A DNA stretch of 64,000 nt, from contig NC_085059.1 in assembly GCF_963662255.1 (NCBI RefSeq), positions 7,163,234 to 7,227,233 on the forward strand, written 5' to 3'. Positions 44,201 to 55,900 of the stretch are shown one piece after another; position 1 is the stretch's first letter, and every line of letters starts with the position of its first letter. The translations under genes were made by a program, and so were the position numbers. The notes below the pieces were generated by a model. That model was not told where the DNA came from, did no database searches, and saw only the letters and a list, made by a program, of their open reading frames with translations. The DNA is from Cinclus cinclus (Eukaryota > Chordata > Aves > Passeriformes > Cinclidae).

Positions 44201-45367
44201 GGTTACATGTCTATATTTATTACCAGCACTTCCCAGGGATGGTATTTCATTTCCTCTAGAGTTAGAAGGTGTGTAGGAAACAGTCAGAGTGTCAGTGCTG
44301 GGAAAAAAAATGCCTCAGAATTAAGGTAATAAAAAATCTCCCTGCAGATCTGTTTTCCTCAACCCCACCAGAGATGTCTGCAAGACACCGGATAGCTCAT
44401 TTTGCACCAAACATTCCACACTGCACAGTCTGGTGACAGGCAGGAAATTACAGACTCTTTTTCCAATCACTGTGTATATTTATGAGCAAGTTCACTTCCA
44501 GGTAACAGCTAAATTCTTATATTCCCTAACATGTATCTAAATGCTTGTGTTTAATGTTTCAGTAGTAAACTACATTGCAGTGAAAAAACCACAAAACCAC
44601 ACCAAAATTTCCTCACTTTAAGAGTAACACATGGGAATTTCCACAATTACATGTAGCTTACAGAAAGAGAGAAGTTATACAGCCTTGCTGATACTCTCTG
44701 AACTTCCTTTAGAGGATGAGAAATGAACACTTAGAAGACTTCAGAGTAAGTTTTCCAAATACAGATACTTCAGAAAGGAAACATGATAAATGGGAAAGGG
44801 CATCCCCATGAGAATTTCAGCTTTCTAATATAAGATTCTGGATTAAAATTAACAATAAATATATGGCAGGTTTTACATGTTTAGGAGCAGTGGAGGAATG
44901 GAGGGTGAAAAGATGTGGCTCCTGTCCTTATACAACAGGTTTGTGAGTAAAGCTCATGCCCATGAAGCTGATCATTTAGTCTTTCCTTGGTTATTTCAAA
45001 AGAGACTTTTGCCAAAGCTAGAGTCTAGACACAAAAAATTTTAGCTTCCAAGACAGAGCTTATGCCCAAATCCTCCTCATACACCACAGGTTTTAGGTTC
45101 ATCCTAGGTCACAGTAACTGATCTATAATTACATGGCACTTTATCACAAAGGAGAGGGGAGAAAGCGGAAAAAACCCAGTATGAATTCTTCTGGAAAGCA
45201 CAGGGTTGTGAGCAGTAGGTGGGAGGCCTCGCCATGCCGGGCCACTGGCGGTGGGCTTCCCTCTGGCTGCAGTCAGGAGAGACTCCAGAGCCCTCGGAGG
45301 GGATGTGACACAGGATGACCATGCTCATACCTTCACGTACTAAAAATGAGCCAGTGTGTGCACAGTG

Positions 45368-45890
45368 ACATCCTGGCCTGCGGCAGGAATAGTGTGAGCA
45401 ACAGGCCCAGGGCTGTCCCCCTGTGCTGGGCACTGGTGAGGGGCACCTCAAGGCTGTGTCCGGCTCTGGGCCCCTAGGTTCAGGAAGGACATTGAGGGGC
45501 TGGAGCGAGTTTAGAGAAGGGAATGGAGCAGCAGGAGAGGCTGAGGGAGCTGGAAAAGGGGCTCAGCCTAGAGGAAAAGGAGATTCATGGGGGCCCTTCT
45601 GTCTCTGCACAACTCCCTGACAGGAGAGGGGTCTGGGACAGGAGGAGAGGGAATGGCCTCAACCTCCACTAGGGGAGGTTGGCTATCACAAGGAATTTCT
45701 TCACAGAAAGGGTTGGTAGATATTGCAATGGGCTGTTGGAGGAGGTGGTGGAGCCACTGTCCCTGGAGGTGCTTAAGGGAAGCCTGGACGTGGCACTCAA
45801 TGCTCTGGTCTAGGAAACGTGGTGGTGTTTGGTCCTAGGCTGGACTGTGATCTGAGAGGTGTTTTCCAACCTAACTGATTGTGATTAAAC
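45368..45890 (+). mobile_element. CR1 LINE fragment, 3' region
   Basis: The sequence follows the bird CR1 consensus I know: TCCTGGCCTG, then GACATTGAGGGGCTGGAGCG, GCTGAGGGAGCTGG, GGAATTTCTTCACAGAAAGG, GGTGGTGGAGCCACTGTCCC, and finally GAGAGGTGTTTTCCAACCTA. The fragment is 5'-truncated, as is usual for CR1, and diverged. Open frames within it are interrupted. It ends about 190 bp before the PANK3 CpG island. Limits are approximate. Confidence 0.88.
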
Positions 45891-46200
45891 ATTAGCCTGT
45901 TGCACCAAATGATGCAAAGTTTCATGAAAATTAAGATTTTGGTGCAATCATTGGAGTTCAGACAAAAGAAACAAAACATCTCCCAAACTGCTCTGGTGCC
46001 TTACTGTTGGAGCACTTCAGTCGGACCAAAAGGAAATGAAAGCAAACTTCAACTGCCTGTTTTATTTAGCGACACACAGCATCGCGTGGCTCTTGCAGGC
46101 CCGCAGAGCAAGAACCCCGGGGCCCGACTCCGCCTGCAAGTGAGAGTGTCACAGAGGCGCGGGGCCTGCGCCCACTGCCCTGCCCGGGCCCCACGGCCCA

Positions 46201-46359
46201 GGCCCGCGGGGTGATGGTGTGGGCCCGCGGGGTGATGGTGTGGGCCCGCGGGGTGAGGGCCCGCGGGGTGATGGTGTGGGCCCGCGGGGTGATGGCGAGG
46301 GCCCGCGGGGTGATGGTGTGGGCCCGCGGCCCGATGGTGTGGGCCCGCGGCCCGCCGGG
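46201..46359. repeat. 21-bp GC-rich tandem repeat in the PANK3 promoter, about 7.5 copies
   Basis: Units of GGCCCGCGGGGTGATGGTGTG start at 46201, 46222, 46243 (shortened to 15 bp), 46258, 46279, 46300 and 46321, with a partial last unit at 46342. Each carries CCGCGG and GGGCCC palindromes and two CpGs. The last two units replace GGG with CCC after CCGCGG. Confidence 0.95.
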
Positions 46360-46488
46360 AGCTGTAGGCACGGCCGGACTGCGGCTCCCGGCGAGCCCCG
46401 CGCCGGGCGGGGGCAGCGCTGCGGCAGCGGCGGGGCGGGCGCGGAGCCGCCCCGGCCCCTTTGTGTGCGCGGCCGCGGCTCCGGCGCC

Positions 46489-46500
46489 GCCGCCATCTTG
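46489..46500 (+). promoter_or_regulatory. PANK3: YY1 motif GCCGCCATCTTG
   Basis: Perfect match to the extended YY1 element (core GCCATCTTG), which in CpG-island promoters commonly lies at or just downstream of the transcription start. This suggests a 5' UTR of roughly 420 nt. Confidence 0.7.
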
Positions 46501-46700
46501 TGCCGGCCGGGCCCGCGTCCGCCGGTGCTCCGCGGGGCAGCGCCGGGGCCGCGCTCCTGCACGGAGGGGCCGAGCGGAGCCTCCCCGCGCTCCCTTGCCC
46601 GGGACCCGTCCCGCGGCTGTCCCTCGGCACCGTCCGCACGGCGCCTCCCGAGCGGAGCGCGGCCGCCCCGCCCCGTCTCCCCGCCCCAGCCCGAGCGCCG

Positions 46701-46742
46701 ATGCCGCCGCTGGAGCGGCCCCTGCCCGGGCCGCGGGCGTAG
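46701..46742 (+). other. PANK3: Upstream ORF in PANK3 5' leader (13 codons, in frame)
   Basis: ATG at 46701, weak start context (C at -3), encodes MPPLERPLPGPRA and ends at TAG 46740-46742. It is in the same frame as PANK3, and no other stop separates the TAG from the main ATG at 46911. If the transcript starts near 46490 it lies in the leader. Confidence 0.55.
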
Positions 46743-46910
46743 CGGCGGGTGCGGCCAGCGCCGCTCCCCGGGAGGCGGGCGCCCGGCGGGCGAGGAGCAT
46801 CAGGAGAGCGAGGCCCGGCCCCGCGGAGCCGCCGCCGCCGCTGCCCGCCCCATCAGGCGAGCGGCAGGAGACCCGCCCCGGCCGACTGCGAGCCGGGCCG
46901 CCGCAGCGCC

Positions 46911-46938
46911 ATGAAGATCAAGGATGCCAAGAAGCCGT
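46911..46938 (+). CDS. PANK3: PANK3 exon 1, coding part
   Basis: ATG in good context (G at -3) inside the CpG island. It encodes MKIKDAKKP plus the first base of Ser10. The donor is GTAAGG at 46939; choosing it rather than the overlapping GTGTAA restores KKPSFPWF with exon 2. Confidence 0.95.
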
Positions 46939-49900
46939 GTAAGGCCGGGCCGGGGGAGGCGGCGCGGGGGGCGCGGGGCCGCGCGGCGGGCGGTGCCGAT
47001 CCATGGATCCGGGAGATGCCCGCAGAGACGCGTCTCGCTCCTGTGCGTCCCTCTGAGGGAGGTGTCGGGGTTCAGGTGATCCTCAGTGCTGGCGTCGGAA
47101 GGACTAGAATAGAAAGTGCTGTAATCAGTTTCTTGGGGATGGGTGCTGTGTTTGATGAAGATGGCACTTAGGCACTGTGCTGAACATCTGCGCAGGTGGC
47201 TACAGTTGCTACAGTTTTGATTTTTAAGGACTAATTAACTTCTGATTATTTTTAGAATATTTACTAATATTTGGATGTAACTCTTTCGTTAAAATACGCC
47301 AAGTGCTCCCTTTTAATAATCACCGCTGCAATAGTATTTCTTGCTATTTGTTATTCTGGAGTGCCATGTTTGTTTTGAAGGGTGCAAACATGGTTCAGGC
47401 TCAGGTGAATATAAACAAAATGTCTTAAGATTACAGCTTTTTCTTGGAAAGAGAGATCTGGTTTGAGTGTGGTTAATCTACATGCAGGTGATGTGCTCTC
47501 AGTGTAACAGATGCACAGCTGTACAAGGCAACCTGTCAAGCTCATACAGGTGTGCCTTAGCTGAAAGGGATGCAGGTATTGCTCCATTGAGTTTAGCATC
47601 TTTTTCTCTATCATTGTACTTCAAGACTTACTTTCAGGGTGAGTTACTGTATAGAAAAGATGGCTAGTCCCAAATTTCTAGGCCTTGTGTTGTTCATACA
47701 GCATGACTGGCTAATGAACAGCATACAGCTAAGACAGGATATTGGAAGTTGATGTTTTAAATTTATTTTTTGAGCAGCCTAAAAAGAAGAAAATCACCAA
47801 ATGCATATTTAAACAGGAAGTATTAGTATAGCTCTAGAAATAGCTGTAAAGGCTATGTTGTTTCCTGTGGTTTGTTGGGGGAAGCCTTTAATATGCATCT
47901 TGCAGCACACAATTAACCATCACCTCTTGTTAGTGCCAGTGTGTGGAAATTGCCAAACTGACTGTAATGGTGTTTATGAAGAGTAGAGTTCAGGCAGCAT
48001 TCTTTTCCCCCAGTATAATGTTAAGAAATCTCATCCAGACAGCAGTAGCTGGCTGTAAAACGTTATAGTAGTTTGATAATTGAAGTGGGGAGACTATGGT
48101 TCTTCCTGCTGTAGAAGCCTGCTAATTTCAGGACTGGTTCTGCTGGACCTCCGATCCTTGTTTTCTTTAGTGGTGGATTTAAGCCTCATGGTTAAATAAC
48201 AGTGCAAGTGTTATCAAGAAGTTTTAACTACTCAAATATGCTGCAGTTGTAGTTACTCTTCCAGTTCTTGAATTTGAACTTTGATGTTGGTTTCATGTTG
48301 GGAATTAGAAACAGTTGGAACTGCATAAGCAGGAGGGGAAGGATACAGTGTCAAACTACTTTGTTTATTTTGTCTTGACTCTTGAACACACTTTGGAGCT
48401 GGTGGCTTTTTAAAAGATAATAGCACAGAGTGTCTTAGGCAGTGAACTTTAGACTCAATCTGCAGATATCTGCTCATGGTTAATCACACTGAGAGAGCAG
48501 CTGAATGTTTGGAGAGGACCAGATCCACAGAAGCCCTGAAGATGGAAGTTGATGTTCAGGGTTCTGGTACCCAAATAGTGCTGTCAGTTTGGCTTAAATG
48601 CTCACATGGACAGGAAAGCTGAGTTGGGCTCACAGTCATACTTTTAGACTGTTTACAGATCATTTGGCTAAGACATTTGTAGACTCTACACTGTTGAGTG
48701 TACTTCCTTAGCCCAAGTGAGTACCTAATCATCTGTGATGGAGCCAAATGTGGTTCTGGGGAAAAATGGATAATTGTTGCTTAATTTAAGAACCTGCAAA
48801 GTAGAATTGCACAGATTGATTTAGCCTACCTGTACTTTTATCTGTGTTGTTTAGCCTCAGGAAGGAAGGCCTGCTTGCAGTGACTGGCATGAGAGAGATG
48901 AGGGTAAAATGGAGACCCCAAACCAGTTCAGAGTTCATGATGTGGGTGCACTGCCTAGACATGCTTGTGTGGTCCTCCCTTTCAGATCGTCACCTGACTA
49001 GTGCTGTCACTAAATTGATGGAGTAAAAACTGTGAGAAACACAGCAGAATTTGTGGAACACAGTGTCTTGAGATTTGCTGTCTTGTAAGACACTAGTAAA
49101 GGGCCATTTAAATCTCCTCTGCTGGCAATGAGAGGAGTCAAACATTTTAAAGAAAGATAAGAGAAATTAAAGTCAGGAAAACCTTGTACTAAATCAGTGT
49201 AGTCGCGGAAGCTGGAGAGGTTGTGGAGTGTCTGTTCTTGGAGGATTCTTGAAAAACTTCTGAGGCCTCAAAGTGTTGACTGGACAAAGCTGTAGCTGAC
49301 CTCATCTAGTGTGGGCAGTTTTCCTGCTGGTGTAACTGGGAGGTCACACCCGATGACCTCCAGAAGAACCTTCCAAGCAGCAGTTACGTGATAGCTCTTC
49401 TGAGGAAATGCCCATGGGGAAGAATGGCTGGCAATTTTAAAGGAAATTTCCAAAGGTTATTTGTGGGTTGAGATGATAAATGTGAGAGCAGCAAGTGTTG
49501 CAGAACTGCTGCTGTGTGGGATCTGTCCAAAGGAAAGAGAGCAGGAACTCATTCAGAGAGAGCTGTGCATGTTGGCGGGGGAAGGTGAGAGCACTGTGCC
49601 AGTGTGCTGCTCTCCCCAGGCGAGCTGGAACCCTTCCCCTTGGCTCCGGAGTGTAACCCAGTGCTGAGGGAAAGGCAAAGACTTCCAGCATTTGATACGC
49701 TGTATATGGTATTTTTTGCAATTTGTTCCTTTTGACTGTTTACTGAAAGTAGTTTGAGAGCAAATGCTTGCATTTCCCTTGAGGTGAATCGAGACACACT
49801 AGTATATGAATGTACATTGCACAGATTTGCAAAATCCTGTATCAATATAAAGAAAAGATGAAAAATTTCAAGTTTATTTTCTCCAGTGTGGTTCTATGGA

Positions 49901-52900
49901 CGCATGTAATCATTGTGGACATATGGAGGGTTAGTGTAGTAAAATTGATGAAAAATCCATTTGGGTTGATGGCGAATCCCTTATAAATAGATGTTTTGGG
50001 TTTTTTTCCCCATGGAATTTGCTGCATAGTTTTTTTGTATCCTGGCATTTTCTTATTAGTTCTTGAAAGCTGATTATTAGCCCATAGCAGATGTTACAGG
50101 CTCTCACTCAATTGCAGTTGAAAAATGTATTTCTAATTTATTTCTAATCCATTCTAATAATGGATTAATAGTGCCAGGAGCAATGTAGGCTAAAAGTGCA
50201 TCTTTAAGCGTTAAGTTATGCCTCTGCGTTCTGTATCTTGCCATAATAACACCTATCCCCAAAGAGACCGCTGCTGAAATGTCAACAAAATTACCAGAAT
50301 GAGCAAGGAGGGAGAAGCTGAAAGCAGTGATATTTTGTCTTGTATTAAGCTTTATGTGGTACCCACTTGTAGAAGTGATAAAGCCCGTGAAGAGCAGTTA
50401 TAGTAATTGCCCATTACCACCTGTCCTCCCACTGTGAACAGGGCTGTTCTGGAGCGTGATTTAGAGGTGGCTGAGTGGGAGTTTGCAGAGCATGATGGAG
50501 TTTTCCCACAAGGAAAATGGCAGGATGTGCCAGATGCATTAAATTCACATGTAAATTCTGTCCAGCCCAAATGTATTTTGAGCTGGACTTGGGATATTTG
50601 AACCAAAAACCTCTTACACAACTTGTTAAGGAGAGTAAGTGTCCAGTGTCTCAAGACTAAGGACACTTAAGTGCAGTTTTGCTCTGTAGAGGCTCATAGG
50701 CCATGTGGATTGGTGTTCATGGGCACAGCAAAGGCATTTTGCTGCCCAGCCCTCAGGTAAATCCCATTTAATTTAGCAGTTCAGCAAGCTTTGGTGTGTT
50801 TTCTCTTAACTTGTCCCATTGCTCACATTAGCTGATTTAGCTGTTAAAATTTGCCAGCAGGTTTTACTTTGCTGCATACTGATGTTTTAGGGAAATGCTG
50901 GAAGTAGAAGAATGGATACACATGCATAGAAGAAAATGCATTTGGAGAAACTCCACGATGCATTTAGTTTGTGTTTATAGACACTAACAGTAATAGCTCA
51001 GTATAACCTTTAAATAGTTGTTTGCCTTGTCAGTATTCAGATAAGAATGGGATCAAGGTTAGCCTTGTTTTAAAGGCTACATACTGAGCTGAATTAAAGA
51101 AGTTTTGGGCATCAGAACTGATGACACTGCATGCTTTCATAAAGAACTGTTGCAGTGCTGGCAGGAGTAAGTTTAAGTTTTTGTGGATTTCATGATCTTT
51201 TTTCTTTCTTGTATTTTAAGGCTGTATAGCATTTTGAACTTTGGCTCTGTTTGGCAGTTGTTCCCCAAGCCGGGTTTGTATTTGGAGTGCAATAGTCTTG
51301 TTTCTTAATAATGCCTGAGCTTTCTTACAAAATGTGGTAGGCTGTTCTTTGCTGTCACTGACAGCTGCAAATTTATTTTTTTTCCCCATGGTGCCAAACT
51401 CCCAGTTTGAATTAGGAGTTAGCTGCTCTTTGAAAGTTGGTTCTTGTTAATGTATACAAGATTGACCCAGATGTTACTTTATCTTACAGGGGAAATAAAG
51501 TATTTCAAAGGTGTTTGTGTTTTAAATATGTCATTGCATTCATAGGAAAGATATTGACAGGAATGTGTTTCTTGGTTTTTAAAAGCAAAATACAAATAGA
51601 ACATTAAACTGAGGAATCTCAGACTTGGGTTAATGAGGGGGGAGCAGTTAAGTCTTTATGTGTGTACTTCCTGCAGCTTAGGATCCAGAATGGGTATGCA
51701 AAATCAGATCACAAGTGTATGGTCTGGGTGGAAAGCTTTGACGGTCCCCTGAAGAACCATGGAAAAGGAAAGCACTTCAACCTTTGTGCTTGCATTGGCA
51801 CAAGCGAGACGTGTACTGTAATTATTTCATTTGGCATATAAAGAGCTTATATGATAAGATACAAGTAACTTTAAGCCTGCTGCTAGTGACTGTGTACAGC
51901 ATGAACTTGAGAAGTGCAGACACAAGAGCTATATTTCTCTATCTGTGTATCTCTGAAGATTATTAAGGTTAAATAACAAGCAGCAGCCACACCAGCATGC
52001 ATTTTCTTACTCAGCAGAACTGCTCCATCATTATGTGACCACAGCACTCTTCCCTTGCGGGAAGTGCTTTTCTAATTGCAGGAAGCAGTTCTAGGGAATC
52101 CTTTTGAAGATCATGTTTTTCTAAAATTCTGAGCAGGTTGCCCCTCAAAGCTGTCTTCACAGCATGTACTGAGCGATCTGTTGCTTTACTGCAAGGGTTC
52201 CTGGTTGCTGTGTCTAGGTAGGGACCGCAGTGGCTCCTGGCAGAGCTGGGGAGTGAAAGAAAATCTGGATTTGTTATTGAGGAGGTTGTATATTATGGTA
52301 CTCCACTTGCTGTCCTGAAGATAATTAAATTTGGTGTGAAGCATCACATAAAACACCATATGGGTTTTGACTTCCCCTTCATGTATCTGTCTCTCTTTGG
52401 ATAGTAGAGATCTGTATTTTGTGTATTCTTAAATGGAGCCTGGCCTGACTTCCTAAAAGCAGAATGTATGTTTTTGAAAGAGTTTTATGTAGTTTATGCA
52501 AGGCAGTTGGGCTTGTTAAATAAAAAGCTGGATGCTTGCTTTTCCTTTTTTCAAATTGTTGCTGACCACTGCAGAGAGGAGCTGAACTTTGAAAAGTCAG
52601 GCCCTGGATTTTTTCTGTAAATAGAAGTTAAATTCTCAGCAAGGAATAATTCTGAGCTGTGCATCACGTTTTGTGGACTATTCCTGGGAATAACATTTAG
52701 GCGAAGAGCTGAAAAATATCTTTTAATGATCTAAACCCCACAGAGCTGTGCAAAAAAGTCCAGTTTTAGTGCAGGGGAATTGACTCTCCTTATGGATTGA
52801 AGTTGTGGAATGATGGTTATAGTTGTGCAAGTCTTCAAACCCAGTATCTGCAGACCTGTAAGCTTGAAAAAAAGGTTGGGTAATTGGCAGTGGTCTCATC

Positions 52901-55900
52901 CAGACATGTTTCTGTAACTCTGACTGCTGAAAGGATCAAGCTGATGTCTGGGGATATTTTTTCTAAAGGTTTTATTGCTGGCATTCTGCTCCTAAATCTC
53001 AGAGAAGCATGACCCACAAATAGAAGTTAAAAAAAAACCCCTTTTATAGTGTCATTTATGTATCCCTGCATCCAGATATGATGGATCCTGAGCCAAGATC
53101 GACCCTAAGAAAACTTGCAGCAGTAAGAGGAAGGCTCATGAGGTTTCCATGTTGTGTCCATGCACAGTTACTTTCAAATTCAGCAAAATCTGTGTATTTC
53201 TATTATTTAAAGACAACTCGGGCATGGATAAATCTTGCATCCTTGCAGTCCCAACTGATTGTGCCCTTACCATTTGTGTGTATGTGGATGCCCTTCCGTG
53301 CTTGGAAAACAAAACGGCTTTCATTTTCCTGGCTGCACCTGTAATAAGTCCACGTAAATCAATCAAGAGTGGCTTGCATGCACAAGAATCCTTGTGTAAC
53401 ACCTTCTTGCTGGTATAAGGACTAAGTTAACAGTACGTGGGCCCAGTTGCTTGTCAGAACTCCTCCACCCTGCAAATGAAATTTGAGCAATGTACTTGCC
53501 AGCCAAATCTTGACAAATGTTCAGTGGAAAAACGTAAAACTTCCTGGGGTTTGTCACAAAGGTGAAAACTGGCCTATTTCTTCAGGTTCAAAGTCTGCAA
53601 ATGGCTGTTGAGATCACTCAGTTAACCCAGAAGACTGATCATGTACAGCATGATCCCATTTTTCAGCATAAAATATGTTCCCATTTAAATTATGGAATAA
53701 ACATACAGTTCAGCTGTTCCTGTTTGTTACTTGGTGTACAAGATCCATAAACCTTAAGACTTACGGACGTGTGACTAATGCTGTATTTGCAAAAGCATTC
53801 TGGATCATTTAAAATGGGATGAAGTGGATCTTCTGACAAACAGCATGACTTGCACCAAATGATCCTTAAACTCATCACATGAACTTTCAGCTGTTCCCCC
53901 CTCTTTCCTGTTTTGGAGGACAAGATCCCAGTTATTCACTAGGCCTGCTGAACAGGAAGAAGTCAGGCAGTGCTTGGGTTGGGGTGTCCCAGTTAAATTC
54001 TGCATGTTCTGGGCTGCTGAGTCACATCATTCATGGCAGGGGGTTGAAACTTAGTGAGGTCTCTTAATAAATCCTCGGCTCATTGTGGTCAAAGAGTAAG
54101 ATGACAGATTTTCTTATGTTCAGAGTCTCAGGGTGAAGAAGGCTGGTGTGCAGTCTCAAACTCAATTCATGTGTGTCTTCATGCTTAGCCCTCAGTTACA
54201 TGGAAAAGATACCAGCTTTATAGAACTTCTTTGTTTCCACTTCAAGCTAGAGTTTGCTCACAGGATTTACCTTTGTATTTAAATTGAGTTTTTCAAAATA
54301 AGATAACGAACTAAATTTGTTTTGTTAATATCTTACAATATTCTCTTGATGCCCATTTCTGAAAGTTGAGGCATCATCAAGGTTTCTTCTTAACTTTAGC
54401 ACTCAATAAATGAACTGACACGCAGCCATCCTTGCCTGAATATATTAAAATATTTTGGTAGGTCATTCTTCTCAAGGATAGATCCCACTGGTAATGTAAA
54501 TACAGTGTAACTGCATCTTACTCATGATAAGCATATTAACATCTTTCTTAACATCTTTCATATTAACATCTTTCATATTTTCCTGTGTTTCATGCTTCTG
54601 TAAGATATAAATTATATCTGAAGAAATAAATTGGAACTCAAGAAAAAAAAAAAGAGGCAAAACCAAGCAAGTTATAGTGTCAATTAGGAAATAGAATATG
54701 AGCTTCCTAGCTGGATATCCAGAATCTTTTTTACACTTAAAATTTGAGTTTTAAATTAAATACTGTTTCTGGGAAATGACCGTGGGAAAGCTCTCAGTTG
54801 AAGATGTTGTCTTGCTGTAGGGTTTCTGAGTACCTGTTTCACTGCACTTAGTTAGGAATATGTATTGATACAGGCATATGCAAATTTTGTTTCTGTATGT
54901 CATAGGCAAAATCCCTTTTAGGAACTTCAGTCATCCCACATAAGGGACGAAGGCAAAGCACTTGTGGTTTAGTGTTTTTATTCTGTAGTACAGAAATTCT
55001 CCCTTCCTAGCCAAGATTCCAAAAACAAAAACAAAACAAACAAACAAACAAACAAAAAAAAAAAAAAAAAAAAAAAACAAACAGAATGGAACCTAAATTC
55101 AGTAATATTAATTTTCTCTTTTGCTTGCACTTTTTAATAGGATTGTTTGTTATCCCTTTAACTTCAAGAGATAGAAGTTGGGCATCATAACTGTGTCAGT
55201 TTTTAAAGTATATGCAAATAAATTAAAGCTTTCCTCTCAATGACCACATTATGTTAGGCTGTTAGAGGAGGAGTATCTGGCTTGCCCCTGTTGTCATCTG
55301 AAATGTGTAACCTGCTTTCTTGAAGTGTGCATTGCAGTCTTTCTGCTGAACTACGTCAGAGCTGTTATTTTAGATGTGAAGGTTATTTTAATCCTTTGTT
55401 CTCAATAAAAAAAATAAGTGGTTGAATTTTGTTTATAAGTTGGCCTGGAAGATAGGGTATAGTTTGGGGAGTTTTTAGTTCAGCTTTCTGAGCACCTTAT
55501 AGCATTTAAATGTGTTCATTTTTCCAGAGATATTGAGGGTTGTGTAATTGAAATGAGCACTTGTACATTTTTCCTGTGAGGTTTGTTGTTAATGTCTGTG
55601 TTGTTGAGAAGTACAGCCCAGGTTCAGTCTTCAGCTCCATGTATGGCTTTTGCTCTTTGACAAAAATCTAATGGCTCATTTTTGTATCTTCACAGCTTTC
55701 CCATGGTTTGGCATGGACATTGGGGGAACTTTGGTCAAACTTGCCTATTTTGAACCAATTGACATCACTGCAGAGGAGGAGCAGGAAGAAGTGGAAAGCC
55801 TGAAGAGCATCCGCAAATACCTGACTTCCAATGTAGCCTATGGATCCACTGGCATTCGGGATGTCCACCTGGAGCTGAAAGACTTAACAATTTTTGCTCG

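Larger units (their letters stand above)
37546..46079. other. SLIT3-PANK3 intergenic region (may include extended SLIT3 3' UTR)
   Basis: No conserved gene was recognised. It holds distal polyadenylation hexamers to about 39.8 kb and a CpG-enriched patch at about 40600-41240 with a CTCF-like motif. A GT/TA microsatellite lies at about 43477-43500, and a CR1 LINE fragment at about 45368-45890. The stretch 43560-44000 is A/T-rich unique sequence of the kind often found in conserved enhancers, unverified. Confidence 0.7.
46080..47050 (+). promoter_or_regulatory. PANK3: PANK3 CpG-island promoter
   Basis: Very GC- and CpG-rich DNA surrounds the first PANK3 exon, with A/T-rich sequence on either side. 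I see no TATA box; GC boxes (GGGCGGGC type) and a YY1 site are present. A 21-bp tandem repeat occupies 46201-46359. This is the usual architecture of a housekeeping promoter with dispersed start sites. The start is most likely near the YY1 site at about 46490, by analogy. Confidence 0.85.

Noticed and set aside
46049..46942. Pro/His/Gly/Arg-rich frames of 137-244 codons around the PANK3 promoter
   Set aside because: GC-rich CpG island and 21-bp repeat with few stops. Several frames are open on both strands simultaneously.
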